Shown piece after piece: positions 9,214-18,403 of a DNA stretch of 64,000 nucleotides (its first letter is position 1; the number at the start of each line of letters is the position of its first letter). The translations under genes were made by a program, and so were the position numbers. The notes beneath the pieces are model-generated. The model was not told the DNA's origin and ran no database searches. It saw only the letters and a program-made list of their open reading frames with translations. This DNA is from Bacillus sp. M6-12 (GTDB lineage: Bacteria > Bacillota > Bacilli > Bacillales > DSM-1321). Location: NCBI RefSeq assembly GCF_002860285.1, contig NZ_PGVF01000027.1:62001-126000 (forward strand), given 5' to 3'.

Positions 9214-9337
9214 ATTCCATCATTTACCTATAAGAAAGAATGAAATTTCTAAGAGTTTTGTTATACTCTGTACTAGAAAAATCGCTTTGCATTCTATAGA
9301 ATAATGAAAGAGGAAGATGTTTTTATTTTAATAAAGG

Positions 9338-11545
9338 ATGTGTGGCTTAGTTTTGCAAAAAAAGAAGAAAAAAAAGACGCATGTTCCTGTAAGGTTGAAT
9401 TTGCTGTTTTTTGTGGTGTTTCTATTATTTTCAGTTTTAGTATTAAGGCTTGGTGTAGTCCAGATCGTTTATGGGGAAGACTATCGCCGTGAAATAGAAA
9501 GAACAGAAGATATAACTGTTAACAATCCGGTTCCGCGCGGGAAAATGTTTGAACGAAACGGGAAAATTATCGTTGATAACGTTCCGCTTGATGCGATTAC
9601 CTATACAAGGTATCAAGGGACTAAAGCAAAAGAAATGCTCGAGACAGCCGAAAAGCTGGCAAAATTCATCGAGAAGGATACAGAAAAAATCACGGAACGG
9701 GATAAACAGGATTTTTGGATTTTAAAGAATCCTAAGCGTGCCGAAGCGAAAATTACGAAAAAAGAATTGAATATGGTAGCCCAAGAGAAGCTAACTCAAA
9801 AAGACCTTTATAAACTCCAAAGAGACCGGATAACGGAAGCGGAGTTAAATGAATTTTCACCCCAGGAGCTTGAGGTGCTGGCCATTTTCAGGGAGTTAAA
9901 CAGCAGTAAGGCTCTAACCCCTAAAATAATAAAAAATAAAAATGTAACACGGGAAGAATTTGCGGTCGTAAGCGAGCATCTTGAAGAATTGCCCGGAATT
10001 GATATCACGACCGATTGGGACCGGAAGTATACCTTTGGCGAGACCTTAAAATCTGTACTTGGAAAGGTATCTACTTCTGAGGAAGGACTTCCAAATGAAC
10101 AGCTTGATTATTTCCTTGCACGGGATTACAGCCGTAATGATCGGGTAGGCAAGAGTTATATTGAAATGCAGTATGAAGATGTACTCCATGGCCAAAAGGC
10201 AAAAGTGAAAAACAGGACTGATAAAGCCGGAAACATCATTGAGTCCATCCCAATATCGGATGGGGAGCGCGGAAAGGATATTGTCCTCACGGTTGATATG
10301 GATCTTCAGCTGGCTGTAGAGGATATTATCGAAAAGCAATTGAAACAGAAAAAAGCGCAGGGCAATACTGGTTTTCTTGAATATGCCTATGTGACAATGA
10401 TGAATCCGACTACTGGCGAAATTCTCGCAATGGCTGGAAAAAGATATCATAAGGACGAAAACGGAAAATGGGTAATGGAAGACAATGCCCTTGGTAATTT
10501 AGCTTCTTCTTATACAGTTGGCTCAACCGTTAAGGGAGCAACTGTATTAACCGGTTACAAAACAGGAGCGACTAAGCCTGGACAAATCCGGTGGGATAGA
10601 ACACTAAGTATTAAAGGTACCCCAGATAAAGGTTCTTATAAAGATTTGGGAAGTATTAGTGATACCGAGGCACTAAAGCTGTCATCAAACGTATACATGT
10701 TCCTTACTGCTATCGATATTGCACAATCCCGATATGTTGCAGGCCAGCCCTTGCGTATACCTAGGCCGAGGCTTGAAAAAACTTATTCAATTATGCGTAA
10801 TTCCTTCAGCCAGTTTGGGCTTGGAACAAGAACTGGAATAGACCTTCCAAATGAAATGGCAGGATTTAAAGGGCCGGTTGACGGAGGTAAGCTGCTTGAC
10901 TTAGCCATAGGACAATATGACACATACACGCCGCTTCAGCTTGCACAATATGTTTCAACCATTGCAAATGGAGGAAATAGAATGAAGCCGCATATCGTTA
11001 AGGAAATACGCCAGCCAATCGATGATAAGGATACATTAGGTCCAGTCATCCAGGAAATGCCCCCTGTTGTATTAAATCGCCTGGATATGAAGCAAGAATG
11101 GATTAAACGAGTACAGACAGGCTTCAAAAGGGTTACCCAGGAAAAGGGCGGTACTGCCAATAGATGGTTTGGAGATAAGCCTTACAGTCCTGCTGGAAAA
11201 ACAGGAACGGCTGAATCATTTTATGATGGTCCAAAGCGTAAGAATTATGAGGAGCCTCCGGAAACGATTAATTTGAGTTTCGTGGCCTATGCTCCATCAG
11301 ATGCACCTGAAGTTGCCTTATCTGTTGTAGTCCCTTGGGCTTATCAAGGAAAACCGGCTCATAATATGAACAAGGAAATAGGAGCAGCTGCTATGGATGC
11401 ATACTTTAATCTAAAAAAGCAGCGGGCGCAGCAGCAGCAAAGCACTCAATCTACAGAAGAAACAGTAAAAGGTCCTGACTCCGTATTGAAGGTAAAAGTG
11501 GAAAACGAGAGTACAACAGCTGGCGAAGGATCACAAAACTATTAA
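9338..11545 (+). CDS. pbpA: Penicillin-binding protein 2 (class B transpeptidase)
   Basis: A 735-residue class B PBP that cross-links peptidoglycan, in the group needed for rod elongation. It has a lysine-rich cytosolic N-terminus, one membrane anchor (residues about 22-45), a dimerisation domain with the PRGKMFERNG motif, and the C-terminal transpeptidase. The active-site serine is in the STVK motif near residue 397, the second motif is SSN (LKLSSNVYMF), and the third is KTGT (AGKTGTAESF). The start is uncertain: the ATG at 9338 abuts AAAGG, while a TTG at 9353 gives a more usual N-terminus but has poor spacing. The name follows synteny with B. subtilis pbpA. Confidence 0.9.
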   Translation: MCGLVLQKKKKKKTHVPVRLNLLFFVVFLLFSVLVLRLGVVQIVYGEDYRREIERTEDITVNNPVPRGKMFERNGKIIVDNVPLDAITYTRYQGTKAKEMLETAEKLAKFIEKDTEKITERDKQDFWILKNPKRAEAKITKKELNMVAQEKLTQKDLYKLQRDRITEAELNEFSPQELEVLAIFRELNSSKALTPKIIKNKNVTREEFAVVSEHLEELPGIDITTDWDRKYTFGETLKSVLGKVSTSEEGLPNEQLDYFLARDYSRNDRVGKSYIEMQYEDVLHGQKAKVKNRTDKAGNIIESIPISDGERGKDIVLTVDMDLQLAVEDIIEKQLKQKKAQGNTGFLEYAYVTMMNPTTGEILAMAGKRYHKDENGKWVMEDNALGNLASSYTVGSTVKGATVLTGYKTGATKPGQIRWDRTLSIKGTPDKGSYKDLGSISDTEALKLSSNVYMFLTAIDIAQSRYVAGQPLRIPRPRLEKTYSIMRNSFSQFGLGTRTGIDLPNEMAGFKGPVDGGKLLDLAIGQYDTYTPLQLAQYVSTIANGGNRMKPHIVKEIRQPIDDKDTLGPVIQEMPPVVLNRLDMKQEWIKRVQTGFKRVTQEKGGTANRWFGDKPYSPAGKTGTAESFYDGPKRKNYEEPPETINLSFVAYAPSDAPEVALSVVVPWAYQGKPAHNMNKEIGAAAMDAYFNLKKQRAQQQQSTQSTEETVKGPDSVLKVKVENESTTAGEGSQNY

Positions 11546-11604
11546 AAACCTGCTAAACAGCTTGCCATAAATAAAGCGGCTGCGGCTGAATACATGCTCA
11601 ATAG

Positions 11605-11651
11605 GGACGTCCCTTAAGTCAAATACTGACTTAAGGGACGTCCTTTTTTTT
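11605..11651 (+). terminator. Strong terminator or REP-like hairpin after pbpA
   Basis: A perfect 17-base-pair stem (GGACGTCCCTTAAGTCA with its complement) around a five-base loop, followed by eight T. Each arm includes the self-complementary GGGACGTCCC, which is unusual for a plain terminator. Confidence 0.9.
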
Positions 11652-11711
11652 GTTAAGAACTTTGTATCGAGTACAATAATCAGCCAATTTTTTCACTAAG
11701 AATGAATGATA

Positions 11712-11771
11712 TTTACAATTTCTCCATTCATATTTACATAACCTTTACACTCCATTAAAACCACTTTAAAA
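11712..11771 (+). promoter_or_regulatory. PhoP box array upstream of pstS
   Basis: TTTACA occurs at 11733 and 11744, followed by TTAAAA at 11755 and 11766, so the start points repeat every 11 bases; another TTTACA lies at 11712. Direct repeats of TTWACA-like hexamers with this pitch are the known PhoP~P binding pattern of Bacillus Pho-regulon promoters. The array lies 70-130 bases before pstS. Confidence 0.75.
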
Positions 11772-11839
11772 GTTCCACAGTATCCTTAGTCTTGTAGGAC
11801 AAACAAAAACCACAAAATTTCGTAGGGGGAATTAAGGGT

Positions 11840-12823
11840 ATGAAAAGCTTTAGAAAATTAAGTCTGCTTATGTTAATAGCAGCGGTTATGGTATTCACAG
11901 CCGCTTGCGGAGGCGGAAATAAAGATGAAGCAAATGGAAACAATGATAATAAAAATGCTGAAGAAACAGCTGAATTAGAAGGCAGTGTAGTAATTGACGG
12001 TTCTGGTACTGTATTTCCATTTATGGCTAAAATGGCTGAAAATTATATGACTAATGAACAGGAAGGCGTTTCTGTTGAGGTTAGCCGTGCGGGTACATCT
12101 GCCGGGTTCAAAAAATTCCTGGCAAAAGACGGCACTGACTTTAATGATGCTTCCCGTCAAATAAAAGACGAAGAAAAAGCAGAAGCTGAAAAGCTTGGAA
12201 TTGAAGTCCAGGAAATGAAGGTAGCTTTGGATGGTTTGACTTTTGTCATCAACAAAGACAATGACTGGGCTAAAGAACTGACTCAACAAGAAATCATCGA
12301 CATTTTCCTAGCTGAAAAAGGAAAGAAAAAATGGTCTGATGTTCGCCCGGACTTCCCGGCAGAAGAAATCAAAACATATGGTCCTAACGAAAACCACGGA
12401 ACTTATGAGTTCATGTTTGAAAACATTCTTGAAGAAAAACCAATGGTTGAAGGAATCAATTTACAGCAGGATTACTCTACTCTTGTTGATCTAGTATCCA
12501 AAGACAAAAACGCTATCGCATTCTTCGGCTATGGTTACTATGAAAGCAATAAAGATAAGCTCGCTGCAGTAAAGGTAGACTTCGGAAAAGGTCCGGTTGA
12601 GCCAACACTTGATACAATCGCAGAAGACGGGGATTATGCTCCATTCACTCGTCCAGTATTCACATACCTGAACACAAATCATGCAAAAGATAAGCCGGAA
12701 GTATTGGATTATGCGATCTATACTATGGAAAACGCACAAGACGTAGCGAAGGAAACTGGCTTTGCCCCATTATCGGATGAAGACAAGCAATCATCCCTCG
12801 ACGCTTTAAAAGGACTGAAGTAA
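11840..12823 (+). CDS. pstS: Phosphate-binding lipoprotein PstS
   Basis: A 327-residue lipoprotein and the extracytoplasmic receptor of the high-affinity phosphate ABC transporter. The signal peptide ends with the lipobox FTAAC, making Cys23 the lipidated residue, followed by a low-complexity Asn/Glu linker. The mature part has phosphate-loop signatures: IDGSGTVFPFM near residue 52 and EVSRAGTSAGFKKF. The GGGGG site precedes the ATG. It heads pstS-pstC-pstA-pstB-phoU behind a PhoP box array, so it should be induced by phosphate starvation. A hairpin between pstS and pstC probably keeps PstS in excess. Confidence 0.95.
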   Translation: MKSFRKLSLLMLIAAVMVFTAACGGGNKDEANGNNDNKNAEETAELEGSVVIDGSGTVFPFMAKMAENYMTNEQEGVSVEVSRAGTSAGFKKFLAKDGTDFNDASRQIKDEEKAEAEKLGIEVQEMKVALDGLTFVINKDNDWAKELTQQEIIDIFLAEKGKKKWSDVRPDFPAEEIKTYGPNENHGTYEFMFENILEEKPMVEGINLQQDYSTLVDLVSKDKNAIAFFGYGYYESNKDKLAAVKVDFGKGPVEPTLDTIAEDGDYAPFTRPVFTYLNTNHAKDKPEVLDYAIYTMENAQDVAKETGFAPLSDEDKQSSLDALKGLK

Positions 12824-12854
12824 GCCTTTAAAAAGCAAGCGGGTTGAATTCCTG

Positions 12855-12883
12855 GAAGATGAGAAGTGTGCCTTCTCATCTTC
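12855..12883 (+). promoter_or_regulatory. Intercistronic hairpin between pstS and pstC
   Basis: A perfect 12-base-pair stem (GAAGATGAGAAG with CTTCTCATCTTC) and a five-base loop, with no T-run after it. It can act as a partial terminator or a 3' mRNA stabiliser that raises pstS over the membrane genes. Confidence 0.6.
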
Positions 12884-12952
12884 TTATGCTTGTGATTTAA
12901 GGTTTCTCTAATTCTCCCTTGGATTATAAATTGGATGAAAGGGGTTTTTATT

Positions 12953-13906
12953 TTGGCAAAAGCGGCAGCTGAAGACAAAAATAAGCTAAATATCCGCAAA
13001 ATGATTGAAGAAAAGAAAAGTTCAACTAGTATCAGTAATTATACTGAAAAATTTATACCTGGCATATTGTTTGCTATTGCAGCTATTTCTGTTTTAACGA
13101 CTATCGGTATTGTGGCGACTTTATTAACTGAAACTATTATGTTCTTTAAACAGGTTCCCTTATTAGACTTCTTTACAGGCACTAAGTTAAAACCTTTAGG
13201 AGACGATGCTGTCTTTGGTGTACTGCCATTGCTGACAGGCACCTTAATTTCCACTGCAATTGCGATGCTGGTTGCTATTCCAATTGGGGTAATGACAGCT
13301 GTTTTCCTAAGTGAATATGCTTCTGAAAAATTGAGGCGGACACTTAAACCGATTCTGGAAATTCTCGCGGGAATACCAACGATTGTTTATGGCTTTTTCG
13401 CTTTTACATTTGTTACACCATTATTAAGATCCTTTATTCCGGGCTTAGAACCTACGAATATCCTTAGCCCTGGTATCGTAATGGGCATCATGATTATTCC
13501 GATGGTTGCTTCTTTATCAGAGGATGCAATGAGCGCTGTCCCTAACGCTATGCGCGAGGGAGCATTGGCACTTGGTGCAACAAAACTTGAGGTTGCCTGG
13601 AAAGTGGTTATTCCAGCGGCTATGTCGGGTATTATCGCCTCATTTGTACTGGGGATTTCACGTGCGATTGGGGAAACAATGATTGTAACGATTGCAAGCG
13701 GAAGTTCGAAAAACTTCACATTCGATATAACTCAGTCCATGCAGACCATGACAGCCTATATTGTGGAAGTAACTGGCGGGGAGGCCGCTGCAGGGACTAC
13801 ATTATATTACAGCTTGTATGCTGTTGCCATGACATTATTTGTCTTCACATTAGTAATGAACCTAGTCGCCCAATATATTTCGCGCAAATTCAGGGAGGAA
13901 TACTAA
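12953..13906 (+). CDS. pstC: Phosphate ABC transporter permease PstC
   Basis: A 317-residue permease with six membrane segments and the EAA-type loop (EGALALGATKLEVAWKVVIP) that docks with PstB. I choose the TTG at 12953 because GAAAGGGG sits eight bases before it; the in-frame ATG at 12935 has no ribosome site. It has the PstC-type N-terminal basic cytosolic tail. It is separated from pstA by one base and is therefore coupled to it. Confidence 0.94.
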   Translation: MAKAAAEDKNKLNIRKMIEEKKSSTSISNYTEKFIPGILFAIAAISVLTTIGIVATLLTETIMFFKQVPLLDFFTGTKLKPLGDDAVFGVLPLLTGTLISTAIAMLVAIPIGVMTAVFLSEYASEKLRRTLKPILEILAGIPTIVYGFFAFTFVTPLLRSFIPGLEPTNILSPGIVMGIMIIPMVASLSEDAMSAVPNAMREGALALGATKLEVAWKVVIPAAMSGIIASFVLGISRAIGETMIVTIASGSSKNFTFDITQSMQTMTAYIVEVTGGEAAAGTTLYYSLYAVAMTLFVFTLVMNLVAQYISRKFREEY

Positions 13907-13907
13907 T

Positions 13908-14792
13908 ATGAAATATGTTGACGCCCAGCAGGTGCAAAAGAGAATGGGTTCCAGACTGTTGGCAAACAATTTTGCAAAGGGGTTATTCCTATCTGCCACA
14001 TTATTTGGGCTCGTTGTATTAGTCATTCTTATATACAGGGTTGTTTCCCAGAGCATTGGCTGGATAGATTCTGATTTTCTCATGAATAAGCTATCTACCG
14101 CCCCTGAAAGAGCAGGCATTATGGGTGCCATCATGGGAACTTTATGGCTAATGCTCGTAGTGGCCCCGGTCACAATGGTCTTAGGAGTAGGAACTGCTAT
14201 TTATTTGGAGGAATACGCAAAAAAAGGCAGGCTCCAATCATTTATCCAAACGAATATTTCAAATTTGGCAGGTGTTCCTTCTGTTGTATTTGGTATTCTT
14301 GGTCTCACTGTTTTTGTAAGGACAATGGATTTAGGGTCCGTTGTTCTGGCGGGCGGATTGACGATGGCGTTATTGGTTCTGCCTGTTGTTGTTGTCGCAA
14401 GCCAGGAAGCGATTCGGGCTGTACCCCAATTTTTAAGAGAGGCATCTTATGGAATGGGAGCGACCAAATGGCAAACGATAAAAAATGTTGTGCTGCCTGC
14501 TTCTATACCTGGAATTTTGACCGGAGTTATCTTAGCCCTTTCCCGGGCAATTGGTGAAACGGCACCGCTTGTTGTAATTGGTATACCGGCATTGCTTATC
14601 CCACTTCCGGATGGAATCCTTGACAGATTTACTATATTGCCTGTGCAAATATACTATTGGACTATAGATTCGGCGCTAGTAGCTGAATATGCTAATCTGG
14701 CGGCAGCGACAATTGTAATTCTCTTAATTGTTTTATTTTTGATGAACTCGATTGCAATTATCATTAGAAATAAATTTCAAAAAAGATATTAG
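13908..14792 (+). CDS. pstA: Phosphate ABC transporter permease PstA
   Basis: A 294-residue permease with six membrane helices and the EAA loop [20 protein letters not shown]. It pairs with PstC to form the phosphate channel. Its start lies one base after the pstC stop, with GGGAGGAA inside the end of pstC. The alternating '[12 protein letters not shown]' segment is typical of PstA. Confidence 0.94.
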   Translation: MKYVDAQQVQKRMGSRLLANNFAKGLFLSATLFGLVVLVILIYRVVSQSIGWIDSDFLMNKLSTAPERAGIMGAIMGTLWLMLVVAPVTMVLGVGTAIYLEEYAKKGRLQSFIQTNISNLAGVPSVVFGILGLTVFVRTMDLGSVVLAGGLTMALLVLPVVVVASQEAIRAVPQFLREASYGMGATKWQTIKNVVLPASIPGILTGVILALSRAIGETAPLVVIGIPALLIPLPDGILDRFTILPVQIYYWTIDSALVAEYANLAAATIVILLIVLFLMNSIAIIIRNKFQKRY

Positions 14793-14809
14793 TCCAGGAG
14801 GCTATTAAT

Positions 14810-15646
14810 ATGATGGCAACATTTGCCCGCGAGAAGAAAATTGCTGAAATCCATTCAAAAAGAGAGGTTTCCGAGATGGCAAAGGCTTCTAAGAATATCG
14901 TTTACAATACAAAAGACCTTAACCTTTGGTATGGGGAAGGCCATGCCTTAAAAAATATTAATCTGGCAATTCGTGAAAATGAAGTAACAGCAATCATTGG
15001 ACCATCCGGCTGCGGTAAATCAACCTACATTAAAACACTGAACAGAATGGTAGAAATGGTTCCTTCAGTTCGAATTTCCGGTGAGATTTTGTACAGAGAA
15101 AGAAATATACTGGACAAGAATTTCAGGGTTGAAGATTTAAGAACCCGTGTGGGGATGGTATTCCAAAAACCAAACCCATTCCCTAAGTCCATTTACGACA
15201 ACATTGCGTACGGTCCTAAGATCCATGGTATTCGAAGCAAAAAGGTTCTAGATGAGATTGTCGAGAAAAGTCTTCGCGGAGCAGCGATTTGGGATGAAGT
15301 AAAGGATCGGCTTAACGAAAATGCCTATGGTCTTTCCGGCGGACAGCAGCAGCGAATTTGTATTGCCCGATGTCTCGCTATTGAGCCGGATGTAATCCTA
15401 ATGGACGAACCAACTTCAGCTCTCGATCCCATTTCTACATTAAAGGTAGAAGAACTTGTCCAGGAATTAAAAAAAGATTTTAGCATTATCATCGTGACTC
15501 ATAATATGCAGCAGGCAGCCCGTATTTCTGACAAAACGGCATTCTTCTTAAATGGAGAAGTTATTGAATATAAGGATACGGATATCATCTTCTCAACTCC
15601 AACTGATAAGAGAACGGAAGACTATATTACAGGGCGCTTCGGATAA
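14810..15646 (+). CDS. pstB: Phosphate ABC transporter ATPase PstB
   Basis: A 278-residue ABC ATPase powering PstSCA. Walker A is GPSGCGKST (near residue 64), the signature is LSGGQQQR, and Walker B runs into DEPTSALDP. The switch histidine follows in [22 protein letters not shown] site eight bases before the ATG supports this start, which gives an N-terminal extension of about 22 residues over the minimal form. Only one pstB is present here, whereas B. subtilis carries two tandem copies. Confidence 0.95.
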   Translation: MMATFAREKKIAEIHSKREVSEMAKASKNIVYNTKDLNLWYGEGHALKNINLAIRENEVTAIIGPSGCGKSTYIKTLNRMVEMVPSVRISGEILYRERNILDKNFRVEDLRTRVGMVFQKPNPFPKSIYDNIAYGPKIHGIRSKKVLDEIVEKSLRGAAIWDEVKDRLNENAYGLSGGQQQRICIARCLAIEPDVILMDEPTSALDPISTLKVEELVQELKKDFSIIIVTHNMQQAARISDKTAFFLNGEVIEYKDTDIIFSTPTDKRTEDYITGRFG

Positions 15647-15667
15647 GCCGGAAAGGAAGAAACGGTC

Positions 15668-16318
15668 ATGGTAGTACGCGAAAAGTTCGAATCGGAGCTA
15701 AAACAGCTAAAGGATATGGTAATCGAGTTAGGGGAATTGGCAAAGCAATCGCTGGAGGAATCTTTCTCGGCTTTAGAAAACCAGGATCTTGAAAAAGCAT
15801 TAGAGGTAATTGAGGATGATAACAAAGCAGACTTGCTGGAAAATGAAATCAATGAGCAAGCGATCCTGCTGATTGCCAAGCAGCAGCCTGTTGCCATTGA
15901 TCTTCGGCGCATCATTGCAGCGATAAAGATTGCTTCCGATATCGAAAGAATGGCTGATTTTGGAGTAAATGTCGCCAAATCAACCATTCGGATCGGCAAC
16001 CAGCCATTTATTACCCCGATTACTCATTTAAAAGATATGCAGATAATAACTCTGGAAATGATCGAGCTGTCCCTAAAAGCATTCGAAACAGAGGATGTCC
16101 TGCTCGCCCGAAAAATTGCGGAAATGGATGACAAGGTAGATGATTTATACGGTGAAAGCATTCGAGACCTGCTTCAGCTGACAAGCACCAATCTCCAGCA
16201 GGTAACCCAGCTTTCCTTTATTGCCAGATATTTGGAACGAACAGCTGACCATGCGACAAATATTGCAGAAAGCATCTACTATTTAGTCCGTGGAAGACAG
16301 CTTGATTTAAATGAATAG
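15668..16318 (+). CDS. phoU: PhoU phosphate signalling protein
   Basis: A 216-residue all-helical protein made of two repeats of the PhoU three-helix bundle. Each repeat has an ExxxD metal-binding pattern (SDIERMADFGVNVAKS and ARYLERTADHATNIAES). PhoU links Pst activity to the phosphate-sensing kinase and limits phosphate uptake. It lies 21 bases after pstB and ends the operon at a terminator. B. subtilis itself lacks phoU in this operon, so the arrangement resembles other Bacillaceae. Confidence 0.93.
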   Translation: MVVREKFESELKQLKDMVIELGELAKQSLEESFSALENQDLEKALEVIEDDNKADLLENEINEQAILLIAKQQPVAIDLRRIIAAIKIASDIERMADFGVNVAKSTIRIGNQPFITPITHLKDMQIITLEMIELSLKAFETEDVLLARKIAEMDDKVDDLYGESIRDLLQLTSTNLQQVTQLSFIARYLERTADHATNIAESIYYLVRGRQLDLNE

Positions 16319-16325
16319 CAAAAGT

Positions 16326-16351
16326 AAAAGCAGCCTGAAGGGCTGCTTTTT
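16326..16351. terminator. Terminator between phoU and yqzC
   Basis: AAAAGCAGCC pairs with GGCTGCTTTT around TGAAG. It serves both convergent genes. Confidence 0.85.
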
Positions 16352-16366
16352 ACTGTTAAAGGAAGA

Positions 16367-16945
16367 TTATTTCCTTGCAATTGTGTTGGCAAGCTGTGCT
16401 ACAGACATATTTGAAGTGACGACAAATTCCCCGACCTGAATTCTGGAGTGTAGATTATTTTCCGCCAGGTATTCCTCAAAAGGTTTCCCGTTTTCTAAGA
16501 TTCCTTGGCTGACCAAAATGTCAGAGATATCGTCAGGAGTCATCCCGGACTCGATTGTAATTGTGTAGGTTCTTGCCGATTTCCCAGCTTCAGCAGCCTC
16601 TTCCTTAGTTTTATCTTCTTTATTGTTAGTCTTGCTTTCACTCTTGTTAGCATCAGGCTGGCTTTCCGGAACTACCGCTTTTATTTCTTCCTGTTTTACT
16701 TCCCTTTTCTGATCTTGCTGTGCCGATTGCTTCGTTTGTACCTTTGCATATGAATTTTCAGGTTTGCCAGTTCCAGCATTCTGGTCTGCCTTTTTGCTGA
16801 CTGTAAATCCATGTTCAGTGAGCAATTCTTTAGCTTCAGTAACAGTAGGTTCTGAATCAGAAGGCACGAAGTAACGCACTCCCGCCAGGCAGGCAACTGA
16901 AAGGATAATACCAGCTGAAAATGCTCTCAATGAAGATCGGTTCAT
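16367..16945 (-). CDS. yqzC: YqzC-like membrane protein with MltG-type LysM-like domain
   Basis: A 192-residue protein with an N-terminal membrane anchor (residues about 7-25), a long Lys/Glu/Gln-rich low-complexity linker (about 60-125), and a C-terminal domain (TYTITIESGMTPDDISDILV through MSVAQLANTIARK). That domain resembles the LysM-like N-terminal part of YceG/MltG endolytic transglycosylases, without the catalytic domain. It probably touches peptidoglycan outside the membrane. Its ATG overlaps the stop of yqzD, so they are coupled. The place beside the pst operon matches B. subtilis yqzC. Confidence 0.75.
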   Translation of the reverse strand: MNRSSLRAFSAGIILSVACLAGVRYFVPSDSEPTVTEAKELLTEHGFTVSKKADQNAGTGKPENSYAKVQTKQSAQQDQKREVKQEEIKAVVPESQPDANKSESKTNNKEDKTKEEAAEAGKSARTYTITIESGMTPDDISDILVSQGILENGKPFEEYLAENNLHSRIQVGEFVVTSNMSVAQLANTIARK

Positions 16946-17337
16946 GATGTGAACCCCCGCGATTGTTGATCTTCGATAACCATCAGTATTTCATTCATAG
17001 AAAGAGCGGATTGCTTTTCAATCTGTTCCAAAGGTAGCCCCTGCTGGTAGAGGGATAGTACCTGGCTTTTCAAAATCTCATTAATGGCCGGTTTTTTTGC
17101 GGAAACAGGTGCCGCAGCTGGTCTAAAACCTTTCCCATTACCGGTAGGCACATCCTGGATAAGCAATTCTTCCTCAAGTACTTTTATTTTTCTTTTTAAC
17201 TGATATATATCCTGCATATGATTGAGCGTCATTTGCTCCATTTCTTCTTCTAGCTTTGTAATGCGGTCTTTTTTGAAGAAAGAAAATAATAGCAAAATTA
17301 CCGCAAATACGAGTAAACATATTATTGCAAAATCCAT
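16942..17337 (-). CDS. yqzD: YqzD-like membrane-anchored coiled-coil protein
   Basis: A 131-residue protein with an N-terminal membrane helix (residues 3-20) followed by a predicted coiled coil (EEEMEQMTLNHMQDIYQLKR) and a C-terminal segment with a helix-turn-helix-like look (LYQQGLPLEQIEKQSALSMN). It overlaps yqzC by four bases (ATGA). Function is unknown. It resembles the small anchored coiled-coil proteins found beside cell-wall genes in Bacillus. Confidence 0.72.
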   Translation of the reverse strand: MDFAIICLLVFAVILLLFSFFKKDRITKLEEEMEQMTLNHMQDIYQLKRKIKVLEEELLIQDVPTGNGKGFRPAAAPVSAKKPAINEILKSQVLSLYQQGLPLEQIEKQSALSMNEILMVIEDQQSRGFTS

Positions 17338-17564
17338 TATTTCACCTCAAAGATTTGATTATATCTCTATTCTACACATTTTTTTGCCGAGTGGATTAAT
17401 TTTGCTGGGCATTCTGTCTCCAATAATAAAAATATCGGGAATAATGTCAGGTTTTCCCTGGGATTATTGTCGAAAAACAACATAACAAAGCTAAACCATG
17501 TCTGAAAGGGTGTAATGAAAATTTTTTTTCTTTGCCGCTTCTGGATTTGCAAAAAGTCGACAAA

Positions 17565-17593
17565 TTGTGTTTATTGTTCGTCTAACCTATAAA
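17565..17593 (+). promoter_or_regulatory. Candidate promoter of the DUF4912/GT4 operon
   Basis: TTGTGT and TATAAA separated by 17 bases, about 85 bases before the first gene of the operon. The rest of the roughly 340-base gap (17338-17678) shows no gene or strong hairpin. Confidence 0.5.
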
Positions 17594-17678
17594 TGCTACG
17601 ATTAATTTACATAAATCAGGAATATTATGCAGCTTGAGTACATATAGATAGTAAGTTTTTGAGGGTGGGGTGATACCG

Positions 17679-18392
17679 TTGATAGATAAAATTATGCTTT
17701 TGCGGAATGAAGGACTTTCCTTCAGGAAAATTGCAGAAAGGCTGGACACGACAGTTGGAAAGGTCCAGTATCAATGGACGAAATATCAGAAGGAAGAAGA
17801 ATCGGTTCGAGTGAATAAAAGAAAATCTAAACCTATTACTGTGAAAAAAGATCTAATTCCTATGCAGGCTTCGCCAGCCGGCAAGAACGTGAAAAAAACA
17901 GATAATAATATGAGAAATAGAAATGCTATGTCAGCTGCAAAGGACAGGCTTACAGTCATCCTGCTGAGCAGTGATAGTGCCTTGGCTACTTGGAATCTTT
18001 CTTCTGCAACATTGAAAGCAGGGGAGATTTTTTGGAAATACGCGGGCTTTTACCAGCTAGCTATTAGAATGCAGGATATTACCGGCATCCATTACAGCGG
18101 GAATAATGCCCATTACTCTGTCGACCTTATCACGCCTAAGCGCGATACTTATATGCAAATAAGCGGCCTAAAGCCCAACAGATCTTATTTAGCGGAAATG
18201 GGAATGCTGTTTGAGAACGGCACTTTTGTTCCGCTAATGAAATCTTTTCCATTGCAAATGCCCCGATTGGACACCGCTCAATGCGGTTATCTGGCGCCAG
18301 ATGTAGAAAGATGGAAGCACGGTAAGGACCAGAAGCCTAATTGGATTGAACATGTAAGCACGTATTCCTATTATGAAAGGGATCGGAAATAG
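17679..18392 (+). CDS. DUF4912 protein with N-terminal helix-turn-helix
   Basis: About 237 residues starting at TTG 17679, which lies eight to nine bases after GAGGGTGGGG; a GTG at 17670 overlaps that site. The N-terminus looks like a helix-turn-helix (MLLRNEGLSFRKIAERLDTT), then a basic linker. From about residue 85 there is a DUF4912 domain (TVILLSSDSALATWNLS and ISGLKPNRSYLAEMGMLFEN), an immunoglobulin-like fold predicted to bind carbohydrate or protein. It is 11 bases ahead of a GH57-GT4 fusion; DUF4912 genes often accompany GH57 branching-enzyme genes, so a glucan-related role is inferred. Confidence 0.72.
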   Translation: MIDKIMLLRNEGLSFRKIAERLDTTVGKVQYQWTKYQKEEESVRVNKRKSKPITVKKDLIPMQASPAGKNVKKTDNNMRNRNAMSAAKDRLTVILLSSDSALATWNLSSATLKAGEIFWKYAGFYQLAIRMQDITGIHYSGNNAHYSVDLITPKRDTYMQISGLKPNRSYLAEMGMLFENGTFVPLMKSFPLQMPRLDTAQCGYLAPDVERWKHGKDQKPNWIEHVSTYSYYERDRK

Positions 18393-18403
18393 GAGGGAAA
18401 ACA

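Noticed and set aside
8957-9223. 88-codon minus-strand frame over repeat copy 1
   Set aside because: It spans a terminator and a dispersed repeat; similar open frames do not persist in the other repeat copies.
13039-14173. Open frames opposite pstC and pstA
   Set aside because: They are antisense shadows of hydrophobic, GC-skewed permease genes, without ribosome sites or family resemblance.
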